Positions 43,159 through 54,628 of a stretch of DNA of 64,000 nucleotides are shown piece by piece. The notes under the pieces were generated by a model that made no database searches, was not told the origin of the DNA, and saw nothing but the letters and a program-made list of their open reading frames with translations. Origin of the DNA: Scenedesmus sp. ARA3. Lineage: Eukaryota > Chlorophyta > Chlorophyceae > Sphaeropleales > Scenedesmaceae. Positions within the stretch are counted from its first letter, which is position 1, and every line of letters begins with the position of its first letter. The stretch is from contig RWJK01000880.1 in assembly GCA_004335835.1 (NCBI GenBank), forward strand, positions 1 to 64,000, written 5' to 3'. Both the position numbers and the translations under genes were made by a program.

Positions 43159-44922
43159 ATGGCATCTGCTCTGTGCAACAAGATGTCCCTGCGCGCCCCC
43201 GCCAGGGTGGCTGCTGCCAGGCCCTCTCGCACCACTCGCCTGGTGACCAGGGCCGGCCTGGAGCCATACCTGCAGGTGCGCTCGGCCCCGACCCCTGCCA
43301 CGTCGGAACGTCTCATGTAGCTCCCAGCTAGCATTTAGGAGCTTTGAATACAATGGATCAGCGTTTGGGGGCAGCTCTGGAGCAATGGGAGTCTCAGTCG
43401 CTGGATCCCGCCATGGCAGTCGATGCAGTAGGCAGGGCAAGCAGCAAGCAGGCAGATCAGCATCATCCGCAGATCCGTGCAGGTCCTTGTAGCACCAGCA
43501 GATGAACAGCATTCCAGCTATCAGCACAGGCATAAGGAACCAGGGTCAGCAGGTGTTGATCAGCTGCTGCAGGCACAGCGCAGCAGTACTGCTCCCAGGC
43601 CCCAACCGATTCCTCTTGGCGCAGCAACAACACAACAAACACCGCAGCACGCTGCGTCGACCCTAAAATCCACAATGCTGATGACCGGGCGAATCAAGGG
43701 TTTTCCTGGGGACCATCAACCATGGGCATGCGCTGTGCACCCCTGCGCTGCTTGTTGGAGTTTGGTCACTCGCTGCTGGTGTCCTGCCTCATGAAGTTGG
43801 CTGTGGGTTCACCAGGCGACTACCATAAAGTAATCAACCATCTGCGCATGCTGCGAAAAACACTGCGCCGTTGCATGACCCGCGCAGGTGTGCAGCGGCA
43901 CCGCTATCATGCTGTTGTTTCTGACTATCACGTTTCTTTCCTAACTGGTCACGCCCGCTGCACAACAACTGTTAAATACCCGCCCGCAGGTGTGCAGCGG
44001 CACCGCCATCATGCTGGCGCTGGGCCGCTTTGCGTTCATGCCGCTGCACCGCCGCGACCTGCAGCGCTCCGCCACCGCCGCCGGCCCCAAGACCACCGGT
44101 GAGTTTGACTACTGCAGCAGGCAGCAGCGGCAGTGAGCTGAACGTGCAGCAGCAGCAGCTGCAGGCCAGCAGCAGCAGCAGTGAGTTGAAACTACTGCAG
44201 CTGCAGCAGCGGCGGCGGCTACAGGCCAGCAGCAGTAGTTGAAGTCAGCAGTACGCCAGCAGCAGCTGTAGAGATGGCAGGCCAGCAGGCAGAGATGGGA
44301 TCACGCGCGTGGAGCTTGCAGCTTGCAGCATGCAGTCGAGAAAGCAGGAACCACAGCGACTATCAGCTCTTGCACAGCAGGCGCAAAGCAGGGGAGTGAG
44401 CAGCAGTTCGCAGCTGCGACAGGACCTCCGCAGATGGCGCCTGGTTCACAAGCCGCAGCAGCAGGACATCAGCAGCAGGACAGCCTGTTGGATAGCAGCT
44501 GCTGTTGTTTGACAGTGCAACAGCAAAACAGCTAGGCTGGTAGACACGGCAACGGCCATCGGCGCATCGCTACTGCTGCTGTTGCTGCTTCTTGCCCACA
44601 CTGCACACGTATCTGCACTGCCTGCTGCACCAGCTATCTGCTGCAGCCTGTTTGGCTCCGTCTACTTTGACAGCCTGCAGCACGAGGCCTCCTTCCCTGA
44701 CACCTACTGTCATGCTGCTGCTGCTGCGGACACTCTGTGTGCGCAGGCTCCACCTACTTTGACAGCCTGCAGCAGGAGGCCTCCTTCATCACCAGCACCA
44801 ACGACCCCGCAGGCTTCACCCTGATCGACACCATGGCCTGGGGTGCCCTGGGCCACGCCCTGGGCTTTGCCATCCTGGCAGCCACCAGCAGCGGCGTGAT
44901 CCCCGGCGTGTCTGGCCCTTGA
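43159..44922 (+). CDS. PSAG: Photosystem I reaction centre subunit V (PsaG)
   Basis: Peripheral two-helix membrane subunit of photosystem I that helps bind the antenna. Three exons join exactly: 43159-43275, 43990-44098 and 44747-44922, for 133 residues. Exon 1 is a chloroplast transit peptide ([20 protein letters not shown], no acidic residue before Glu36). Exon 2 holds helix 1 and the stromal loop ([37 protein letters not shown]). Exon 3 has [13 protein letters not shown] and helix 2 ([20 protein letters not shown]). The pattern GPKTTG-TYFD-L and NDPAGF-IDVAGWGALGHA is that of PsaG; the related PsaK lacks the TYFD loop. Partial copies of exon 2 and exon 3 heads lie in the introns before them. 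Confidence 0.95.
43885..44040 (+). repeat. Upstream copy of the PSAG exon 2 head
   Basis: GCAGGTGTGCAGCGGCACCG occurs at the real exon start (43987) and at about 43886, followed by CTATCATGCTG before diverging. The copy is about 30 bases of exon plus acceptor. Confidence 0.85.
44100..44260 (+). repeat. Repeats of a GGCCAGCAGCAGCAG-type unit in PSAG intron 2
   Basis: CAGGCCAGCAGCAG occurs near 44161 and 44221 with AGTGAGTTGAA- or AGTTGAAGT-type sequence after it. These resemble the donor context GGTGAGTTTGA at the end of exon 2. Confidence 0.6.
44648..44810 (+). repeat. Upstream copy of the PSAG exon 3 head
   Basis: The segment coding GS(V/T)YFDSLQ(H/Q)EASF occurs at about 44656-44698 and in the real exon at 44747-44790. 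Two amino acids differ. It is followed by unrelated intron sequence. Confidence 0.88.
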
Positions 44923-46017
44923 AATGTGTTATAACATGTGTTATAACACAACACAGTGACATGCCTGTCCTGTGAGGTCGTGGTTTTGGCGTGTACCAAC
45001 ACAGCGTGGTGGTTACAAAGGCCCGGCGATGATTTGGGTTTGTACCATATTATGCGCAGTACAGTATGGTGGTGGCGGCAGGCGTGCGAGGTAGCGGGTG
45101 TGATGGTTCGCTGTCGCAGCCGCTGCTGTGCGCTGCCTGTGGTTTTGGAATCATGATCAGCTCTGGGGTTTTGCTGGCTGGGCTGGTTTTGACGGAGCTG
45201 CATGAGCTCTTGGCCCACGTGTTTCTGCCTGGTTGCTTGCTGTCAACAGGAGCAGGCAGGCGTACCAGACGGCTGTTGTGTAACTCTTGCTTCTGTGCAA
45301 TCAGTCCAAGGATCACTGGTCTCAAGCAGCAGCTTGCCGCAAGTACCAACAATTGCATGCTTATAACACCCGCAGCTGTGCATCACAGCTTCAACAAAGC
45401 GAAATGGTGTGACAGGTTTGCAAAACAACGGCCAATCTCCTGCCAACAACACGAATCCGGCTGTCACTTGCGAGAAGTTAAACAGACGCATGCCGGTTTG
45501 CAGCACCGTGCAGGACAGTGTTCGCGCTCGTTTAGTGCTCCGAACGCCTTAAGAACGCTTCCTCAATTCACTTTAACGTAAAATCATGGTAAACTGATGC
45601 GAACAATGCGCCAGTGCTGCATACATCCAGCCTGAAGCATTGCAATGCCGCACCACCACACTCGGAGCCCGAAAGTGCATCTGAACCGAAGGAGTGCCCC
45701 TTACCCAAACCATAATCGGCTGTTTACACGGTGGGTGCGCTGCCTTGCAGCTGCCAACCACATTGCCAGCTGCAGCCCCTGATATACACCGCAGTGTGTA
45801 CAGTACTGCAGGCACAGCCAGGTGACACAGCAGCAACTGCTGGCATCTCATGCAAAGCTGCAGCAAACGCCTGAGACAGGATTAATGTAGCATTGACAAA
45901 GTACATTGTTGTACTTTTTACTTACTCGTGTGCCGCACATCGATTGGTCTCTGCAGGTCACAGCTGCGTGTGCATCCCCAGCCTGCAAGTGCTGCACGCG
46001 AAGTGGCGCAGTCACAG
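44923..46017. other. Intergenic stretch between PSAG and the GST gene
   Basis: It starts with two adjacent TGTTATAACA palindromes (44927-44936 and 44939-44948) just after the PSAG stop. No gene is recognised in the rest. Confidence 0.45.
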
Positions 46018-46020
46018 ATG

Positions 46021-46052
<32 letters not shown>

Positions 46053-47024
46053 GCAGCTGCAACAGCAACAGCAGCAGCAGGCGCAGCAGGGCATCGAGCT
46101 GCTGCTGTATGACGACCCACACAGCGAATACACAGCCAAGGTGCGCTTGGTGGTGAAGTTGCCATCAGACGTAATATGACAGAATTAGGCATGGTAAATG
46201 CACAACCGTTCACCAGACATTCACACAGTCGACATGCAACTGGTGTAAATCGCTGCTGTGCCGGGATGACGCCACATGCGCCTAAGCTGCAATGCTGCTG
46301 TACTCCTGCTGTACTGCTGCATGCCAAATGGGCAGGTGAAGATTGCCTTGTACCACAAGGGCTTAGTGTTCAAGAAGCTGCTCGCAAAACCCTGCAGTGG
46401 TGGTGGCTGCTTAGACCCTATGTTTCTTGCAAGAGCACCATTGGGCAAGATCCCTGCCCTGGTGGTGCGCGACACAACAGCGGCAGCGGCAGCGGCAGCA
46501 GCAGCAGCAGCTGGTGAAGGCCGGTCCGCAGGCCCCCCTGCAGAGCCTGAAGAGGTGAGCTGTGGAACCTTGGTTTGGCTGCTGTCCTGTGCTGTGTGCT
46601 GCACGGCAAAGAGTTCGCTTCATACAAGCTGAAGTGGCAGAGTATGCACAGCCCCAGAGCAGCGTATGAAGGCCCAGGCAAACCACTTCCATGTCTTCGC
46701 TGTGCTATAATATGCCACATCATTATGCGTGTGGTGTGCTGCTTCAGCTGCTGTGTAGCTCGCTGCATCTGCATTATCTGCAGACATGAAGATGCTGGGC
46801 CTCTTGCGCTTGCGCCTTGCATACCGCCGCACCAACTGCTGCTTCTGCTCTCTGCTGCTGCTGTTGCTGTCGCCGCTGCTTGCTCTGGTTGTTGGCCTGG
46901 CCGCACAACATGCTGTACGCGTTCGAAGTGGTCAGCGAGTAGCTGCAGGAGCGGTTCCGCTGCTGCCAGCAGCTGGGCCCTTGCGCCTACGCCGTGCTCA
47001 ATTGTTTCACAAATCGCTGCACCA

Positions 47025-47056
<32 letters not shown>

Positions 47057-47637
47057 ACTCGGCTGTTGGTGTGGCTGCAGTTTGTGCTGTATGAGTCTGA
47101 GGTTATCAGCGAGTGGCTGGAGGAGCAATTCCCGCTGCTGCCGCCGCTGCTGCCAGCACACCCGCTACAGCGCAGCCAGGTGAGGCAAGGCAGCGCTGAC
47201 ACCATGCACGCGAAGTAGCACGGTGATTTCTGAAGCTCCCATACAGCTGTGATGCGTCCCGCAGCTAGCCACGCCAGCTCCACAGATGCTAGCCATGCGC
47301 TTGGCACTGCAGTATCCTGCTGGCACGCTCAGCTCCCATGCGTCAGGCACGTCCTTTCAAGTATCCCCACTAGTGCCAGCCATGCACTGTGCCTGACACT
47401 GCAGCATCCCGCTGACACGCTAACACTCCTTGCCTGCCAAACTTTGCTTGCTAAAACCATGCCCCTACAGGCTCGCCTCATCTCTCGCTTCCACGACCTG
47501 TACTTAGAGCCAGCCCTGCGCAAGCTGTATCCACATGTGGCACCAGCAGCACGCGATGCAGCAGCAGTAGCAGCTGCAGCACAGGAGTTCACGGCCAGGC
47601 TGAAGCAGCTAGAACATATCCTGCAGCCACAACCTCT

Positions 47638-47683
<46 letters not shown>

Positions 47684-47950
47684 GGTGAGGCGAGAGGCAG
47701 CAGTGCCAGCAGCAGCTATGCAGTAGGTGACTCGCTGACGCTAGCTGACTGCGGCTACCCTGCACTGCTGCTGTATGCTGAGCTGATCTTTCCAGTGCTG
47801 GGCTTGGGGCAGTTGGAATATGCAGGGCTGCCGCGCATTGCACAGTGGAGGGAAGTGCTGTGGCGGGATGCCAGTGTTGCTGCAGTGCTCAACGAGCTGC
47901 AGCCAGCAGCACAGGAGTGGCTGGATTCCAAGCTTGCGCAGCAACAGTAG
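46018..47950 (+). CDS. Glutathione S-transferase-like protein
   Basis: Cytosolic-type GST fold: N-terminal thioredoxin-like domain and C-terminal helical domain. Four exons join in phase: 46018-46140, 46336-46554, 47081-47179 and 47471-47950, for 306 residues. The start is the ATG before a poly-Gln stretch; an upstream exon is possible. The thioredoxin-like part reads LLLYDDPHSEYTAKVKIALY, with a Ser at the usual catalytic position, then the cis-Pro motif GKIPALVV and the glutathione-contact motif YESEVISEWLEEQFP. The C-terminal domain starts ARLISRFHDLYLEPAL and has GDSLTLADCGYPALLLYAEL, the conserved N-capping region of GSTs. Ala-rich and Ser-rich insertions enlarge it beyond the usual 210-230 residues. 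The GST class is not clear; zeta- and omega-like relatives are both possible. Confidence 0.85.
46890..47140 (+). repeat. Degenerate upstream copy of GST exon 3
   Basis: At about 46908-46970 the sequence resembles exon 3 (real copy from 47081). The protein would read LYAFEVVSE, then a stop, where the exon reads LYESEVISEW; the TGG codon has become TAG. Confidence 0.75.
47640..47685 (+). repeat. (CAG)n/(AGC)n tract coding poly-Ser in the GST
   Basis: About 14 AGC codons in frame inside GST exon 4, between the helical-domain segments. Confidence 0.9.
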
Positions 47951-48518
47951 TATCAAGACAGCACACCATCAAGCAACAGTAAAAATCCTGCTGGTGCTGG
48001 CCAGAGTTGGGACTGACCTGGTCACTGTGGTACAAGCGTGGTACAGTGCTGAGCACTGTGGTGCCAGTATCAGTACTAGTGTGTACCATATGCAGTCCCA
48101 GGTCAAGTTGAACTGCTGGCATGTGACAGGGATGTGGTGTACCATTTAGGTCAACGTACTCTGCCTGCACCGGTGATGCTCTAGTTGATGGCCCGTTGCT
48201 CTGTTCCTCTGCTCTCATGCGCCATTGGTATGGTTCAATGATCGTGGTGCCACTAAGAAAGAATATTACAACCCTAGGCCTGAGACACGGGTGACACGGA
48301 GATCTGTCTCACGCTGGTGTGAACGTCCGGGAGCTTGACTAGCCTGGCTCCGCCTCTGTACAAAGTTGCGATGCTACACCGCAAGCATCTTCTTGAAAGC
48401 TCTGAAGCAAAGCGCGAGGCTTACAGACGCGTACAGACGTGTGCTGTGGTACCAGCGGTTCTACCGTTCACTGGTTACAGGCAACGAGACAGCCTCATTC
48501 AAAGAGCTTCTGAACTAC
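47951..48518. other. Intergenic stretch upstream of the patatin-like gene
   Basis: It contains imperfect palindromic sequence around ACAGTGCTGAGCACTGTG (48042-48059). No coding signal is evident before the tentative first exon, whose frame is open from 48339. Confidence 0.4.
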
Positions 48519-51500
48519 ATGCTGTCTTTGAATAGGTCTCAAGCGTGTGCGGGGCTGCAGCGGCATGGGAGAGCGACTCCTGCTCGCATGTTTCGGAGCA
48601 GGGTGCTTGCCCGCTCAGGAAACTCTGGGAACGGAGACGCCCAGCCCACCCACGACGCTTCTCATGGTATGTACGCATGTCAATAAGTTTTGACCTTGGA
48701 CACAGCAGGCCCTTTGTGCAAGGTGATCTCAGGCGTATCTCGATGTTGCAGAGTTTCAGGGCTACACGGACCGCATCAAGGACGAGTTGGCACATGCTGG
48801 CAGGCTCAAGAAGAATCTGCTGATCTCAGACGTCGTCAGCAGCGACGGCAATGGTGACCAACTGCAGTGGGTTGACCTTGTGCTGGCTGGTGAGTGCACA
48901 GCCAGCTGCTGCTGCTCAGCACCAGCACTGCGTGACTGGCACTGACTCTGCACAACTGGACAACAGCACTTGCTGCCAGACAAGCAGACTATAAATATTT
49001 ATCACCTGGAAGCAGAACTTCCCAGAGCACCTGTCAGCTGGCTGGCTGTGCTGTGCAGCACAGCAGCAGCTGGTGACAGCAGTCAGTTGGCCCACACAGC
49101 ATGGCATGGCTGTGCTGTACTACAGTGCCGTACAACAGCACTTGCTGCCCGCCAGACCGACAACTTCAGTGCAGCTCTTTGATTCTACTGTTGATAGCGC
49201 TGACTGGACCCATATGGAACCATATGCATACTCATGGGGGCAGGCAGCAGACTATTTCATTTGTCCGTACAGCCGCGGTTCTGATCCTCTTAATGTCTGT
49301 ACACAGAGATACATAGCACCGCCTATGCTATATCGTAGCGCCTGCTTCCGCTTCCTGCTCAAACTTCCACTCATTCACTGCTGCGGGGCCTCTGGCGCAG
49401 GCGGTGGGCTGCTTGGCATCGCCCACGTGGGCTTTGTGTGCGTGCTGGAGGAGGCAGGTGTGCGGTTCAGGGGCATCGGCGGCACCAGCGCTGGCGCAAT
49501 CAACGCCGTCATAGTGGCAGCGTCACGCAAGGACGATAATGATGAGTTTGACCCATCGCTGAAGAGCTGGGAGAAGACGCTCGCTGTGAGTGCTGATAGG
49601 CCCAACTGCGGCTGCAATACAGCTGAGATGAAGAGCAGAATGGTGCCTGTGTTGCACGACTTGCGTCCGTTGCAGCTGTACGATGCTGCAGCACTTTGAT
49701 GCAGTTTGCTGCAGCTCACTTTGCGCCACCAATGGGTGATTCTATATCCCATCCCCAGCTAGTGTGGCGCTACTGCTGCTGATCAGCATACAAAAAAAAC
49801 ATTGCACATGCATGGCAGGACTGGTGCAACTGCCACTGCGTTGGCACCTCCACAGGGTGCTGCCTCATCTCTGCTGACTCGCACCACTGCCAACTGTTTC
49901 AAACATGCCTGCTACACTAAGGTGGGGTGTGCCGACTTGCCGATCAATCATCCACCATCATGATGTTATGTTCCGCAGATTCTCACACATGCCGAATTTG
50001 AGAGCTTTCAAGATGGAGAGGGTGTCAAGGTGCGTGTGATGGGTTGCAGTAGTCAGCAGCAAGCAGCCCGCTGCACATGCACGGGTGCGACAATGCACCT
50101 GCCTGTTCCTTTTCTTTGATGTAAGCAGTGGTGCACATCTGCAACTGTCTGTGCTTGACAGGCGGCATGCAAGCAGTATGTAGAGATGTTAAGTGAGAAA
50201 CAGATCCGTATGTGATCAACATGACAGATAAGTGCACGGTCTTGTCAAAGAGTTTTTGGAGGCAACCTGCCTTGACCTGCATGCAACAACAAGCCTTCCT
50301 GATGTTTTTGTATGTGCAGAACAGCAACGCCCTGCTGAAGCTGGCGCTGGGAGCAAGCGGAGAAGCAAAGCCGAGCAAGCTCGACCTGGTGAGGCCCTCA
50401 TGCGGCACAACAAAGTGTTGCTGTGCTGCAAGCAACCTGTCAAACCAACAGAAGTGCAGCCAGGCACCCGGGATGAACCCCCATCAGATATGGTCAGCCT
50501 ACGCTTCTGCTGCTTCTGCTGCTGCTGCTGGGTGTCCTGTTTTGTTGCTGGGCGTGCATGCACAGGCGACCGTGTTGCCTGTAGAGCCACACCTTTGCCT
50601 GCTACAGCGTTAACACATAAGATCCTGGGTTGTTGACAGCCGCAACAAGCGCCAAGGGCCTAAGCCGCACAGCGCACATTGCTTGAGGTGACATGTCTGC
50701 CTCAAATGCTGGACTTGTGTGGACTTGTGTGGACTTGCACTCGTGCAGGCTTGTGCAGTTGCCAAGGCTCTTCCGGAGCTCCCGCGGATCTGGCAGAACC
50801 GCGGCCTGCACCCCGGCAATAAGTTCCAGGATTGGGTGAAAGAACAGCTAGAGGGGATAGAGAACGTGGCAGGTCTGCACGAAGCGATGAGCCTGGACAG
50901 GCTGAGTAACAAGGTCCACCTGCGGGAGGGTGTGCAGCGCAGCGCAGAGGAGCTGGCTGGCATCAGCAGGGCGACGCTGAAGCTGGTTGCTTCAGACATC
51001 AGCACGCAGACCAAGGTGGTGTTTCCTGACATGGCGAACTTGTACTATGCGGTGAGCGGGGGAAGGCTGTGCCGTTGGATCCTTCCACCTGCCACAGCAG
51101 CACCAGCAGCCACGCAATAACAACTTGCTCATGAGAAGCAGCAATGGCGTTGTGACCCAGTACAAGTCTTGAAGCATGCATGTGAAGCATATGCCCTTGA
51201 ATTATGCACTGCTTTCATGACAACATCATTGTCGTGCTGCATCACCGGCCAACACACCTGCACTTGTAACTTAAGGGCTTACCACATGCCTCACAATGAG
51301 CTCAATCCTGATACATTCCCTTGCAGAAAGCCGACGATGCGCACCCAAGCGACTTTGTGCGCGCCTCCATGAGCGTGCCGCTGTTCTTCCAGCCCTACGA
51401 GATACCCAAGCTGGACAACAAGATCCCCAAGCAGCTGCAGTCAGTGCAGGACGCCTGGAAGGCTACAGGCTACCCCGACAAAGACGACCTCACTGACACT

Positions 51501-51799
51501 GAGAAAATTGCCAGGATTCCAGACAAGGTGGCTCTAGCTACATATGTGTATATTCTCCCATGGCTGTGGTTGACAGCAGATACACTGCGATGTACTCTTG
51601 CACCAGATCACTCTGCTCAAGTGTTGGACCTGGACATGTTTGTGATTGTGCTGATGTACGCCAGACACGGAGCCGTCTCTGTAGTGAGATCTCAGCGTCA
51701 CCTTGACAACGGCACCATGTAAGCGCAGTGATGCAATATGTGAGCATACTGGGCTGCATCCTGATCCGGCCAGCACAGTCGCAAGCATGAACGTTGAAA

Positions 51800-51892
<93 letters not shown>

Positions 51893-53508
51893 GCTCACTG
51901 ATGTCCTCAGGCCACCTTTGTGGATGGTGGCACGCTCAGCAACTTCCCCATCTCCCTGTTCGACGTGAAGGTAACAAATAGAAACACATGTGTGCTGACG
52001 TACAGCATGTGCACCACGGCAGCAGCTAGGCACACTGTTGGCGCTAATAAGCTGAGCAACACCTCTGCGGTGGCTGCCCCACTGCTGCTGCACTGCTCGC
52101 ATGACTGTAACACAGTGTGCATACGCCACGGCAGGCAGTGCCACTGCCGCTCACTGTGGGCTGCCAGCTGTGCGGATACCTGTCTGCTGCTGTGTCCTGT
52201 CCGAACACAATCACAGGTTACCGACGGAACCAACAAAACATTAGCATGACAGACTTGGTGTGCAAGGGTGTGCATCATGTGTTATGTGGCTCACTGTCCT
52301 ATTCTGGTTTCAGACCATGTGTTCAATGTGGTGTACAGCATGTGGCTCATACCTGCAGAACGCATCTTGTTTGGTGCCAGAACCCACATGTAATATCCCG
52401 TCTCAAAGCTCTCTTGCATGTGCGAGCAGGAGAAGGTGCCGCTGCTGCCGACGGTGGGCTGCCAGCTGGGTGATGTGAGGGCTGAGGTGCAGCCGACAGG
52501 CAACCCCCTAGAGCTGTACAAGGCCATGAACAACACCAGCAGGCACATCGGGGACTACGAGTACGTCATCGACAACCCGATGTACAAACCCCTGGTGGCG
52601 GTGAGTTATAAACGTCGAGAGGTTTTATTGCCCTACATCTCAAGAATTTATCTAGGCAATTGCAGATTTAGTGTTTACGACATGTAGCTCCTCACACTCA
52701 TCCACCCCATCCAGCCAAAAGTGTGCTTGCAGTGTGCTTAAAGTGTATGGACTGCCCAGGGTCTGCTGAGATAATACCAGCAGGTATGACGGTCTGCGCC
52801 CATGGTTAGCGTTCAACGCAGTGCAGTTGCAGTCAGCTGTCTGCGTTGCGCCGCTGGAAACTTCATGCACGTGTCTTGCTGCAGGACGGTTCAGCCTGCT
52901 TCAGTTTCATGCATTGAGGCGGAGTGGCAGCAATGCAATGCGTGTGTTGCTAGTAGCACAGCACGCTCAGCTGTGCATGTTTTGCTGCTGGCTGCAATGC
53001 ACAGACTGCCGACACAGAGGGCTTTGGCTGGCTGGACTTTGACATGAAGGAGGAGAAGAAGAAGGACCTCTTCCAGCGTGGCGCTGCTGCTGGAGTCAAA
53101 CTGCTGAAAAAGTGGGTGTTCCAGCTTTCCGGCAGAACACGTGCTGTCAACTTTTCAATCACATTTTGAAGGTGGTAGTCACTGCGCACTGACAGCCGCC
53201 AGCAGCGCATATTGCAGTGCACTGTTGCACATCCGTTGAACTTGCACGCACAGCATGTGTCATGGCACAGTTGACAGGTCCCGCTGGGATGAGGTTAGTA
53301 TCCACCACTAGTCAAAATGAAGCATGAGTTGCCGGCTCTACCTGCTAACCCCGTCTGCTGTCCACACAGGTTCCAGCAGAATTGCACAGCAGATGGCAAG
53401 CCCATTGCACCTGGAGACGACAACTGGAGCAAGATAAAGAGGGCCAGGGCTGCCCGGGCTGGGCTTGTTGTGCCTGCAGCTGCGCCTGCACCCGTGTCTG
53501 GGCGTTGA
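48519..53508 (+). CDS. Patatin-like phospholipase/acyl hydrolase
   Basis: Serine acyl hydrolase acting on membrane or storage lipids. The first exon ends at 48666 (GDAQPTHDASH) and its start is tentative (ATG at 48519; the frame stays open upstream). The following exons join in phase: 48752-48889, 49401-49585, 49979-50029, 50320-50388, 50749-51051, 51327-51527, 51911-51970, 52430-52600, 53005-53111 and 53370-53508. The oxyanion-hole motif comes from a splice join: VDLVLA then GGGLLGIAHVGF. The nucleophile motif is GIGGTSAGAIN (GxSxG), and the catalytic Asp is in ATFVDGGTLSNFP (DGG). So the Ser-Asp dyad is complete. ASMSVPLFFQPYE before the DGG motif is also typical of the family. A long insertion lies between the two motifs. 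The form resembles bacterial-type patatins more than plant storage patatin. Localisation is unknown. Confidence 0.88.
51799..51893 (+). repeat. Pure (CTG)n tract of about 31 units in a patatin-like gene intron
   Basis: This is the longest uninterrupted triplet tract in the window. It ends 17 bases before the acceptor of the exon with the DGG motif (51911). Confidence 0.95.
52125..52475 (+). repeat. Upstream partial copy of a patatin-like exon head
   Basis: GTGCC(A/G)CTGCCGCTCACTGTGGGCTGCCAGCTG-like sequence at about 52137-52173 matches the head of the real exon at 52435-52472 (VPLLPTVGCQLGD). Confidence 0.65.
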
Positions 53509-54628
53509 GGGTCTCGGTGCACCCACTGTGGTGCCGTGGCATTGGCTGCACGCGGCGACAAGGCTGCTGCTATGCTCCAGCATGGTCGTGCTTTTTCAGC
53601 TGCACCTGAGTCGAACAGGTGAATCATTCGCTACAGCAGCAGTTGAGGCACGAGTGGGTTTTGGGGTTGGCTATGCTACTGCAGGGTTGTATGTCTCCTG
53701 CTACTGATGCGCGCGTGTCACCAAAACCATCTTCTATTGCATTCCGTCCCAGTCTGCACGCTCGGATGCATTCATCACACTTTTATTAAAGCGCCTACTC
53801 ACAATCCTGATGTGATGGATCGTCTGTCTTGTTTCAGCACATGACATATGCCTTTCCTAGATATTCCAACCTTTGGTTTGGGTCAACAATTGGGCCTACA
53901 GCAAGTTCATGCTCATACGCTGCTGGTGTTGGTGTCAAGCACATAAACTGAGCTCACAGCACGCAATTACATACCATGTTCTCCTAATACCCACAGAGCT
54001 GCCTCTGAGCTTGCACCATAAAAAAGTCCACGTTAGGGGAAGCGCTGCATCATCATTGGTCTTTGCAATGACAGTGGTGGCAGCTCGTTATCAGTGATGG
54101 TTATCACATCAAGCTGAAGTGCAGCTGCGCGGGTCAAGCATCTTTTGGGTGACAAGTAAAGTTGTGTGCTTGTCAAGTTGTGGATACAATCATGTGGCAT
54201 GCACAAGCACAGTAGTCAGCTTCATACTGTTGTGTTTACGACGACATCCTTGGTGACACATTTTGAACGGTTCCGTGCTCTTGTCGTCCACCTTGAAAGC
54301 CAGCCAATAGCGCCACACCATCAAGTGCACTGGTGTGTGCTGTTTGTATGCCACCGATGTTAATATCATGGCTGTGGGCCCACCACGCTGCTGGCTTAAC
54401 CTGTTCGATTGAATGTTTGCGATGACAGTGGGCTCCAGCTGCCGGGGTGAGTTGTGCTGAGAGTGCTGTTGTGACCCGGTGGCATAGGTGTACACGGAAC
54501 ACGTGGCGCTTGTTTAAATAATGAGGCTCTGCAAGAGACAGGCACTGTCACATCGGTGTGGTTACATGTAAGGACAACATGTACCTCAGGTGCCAGTAAC
54601 ACATCCATGAGTACCAAACCATCAGTGG
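53509..54628. other. Intergenic stretch between convergent genes
   Basis: It holds the 3' flanks of the patatin-like gene (plus) and RsgA (minus). No other gene is recognised. Confidence 0.45.

Noticed and set aside
42945..43334. Minus-strand 129-codon frame over PSAG exon 1
   Set aside because: It overlaps the PsaG transit peptide exon, which is confirmed by splice phase with two further exons; the minus frame resembles no protein.
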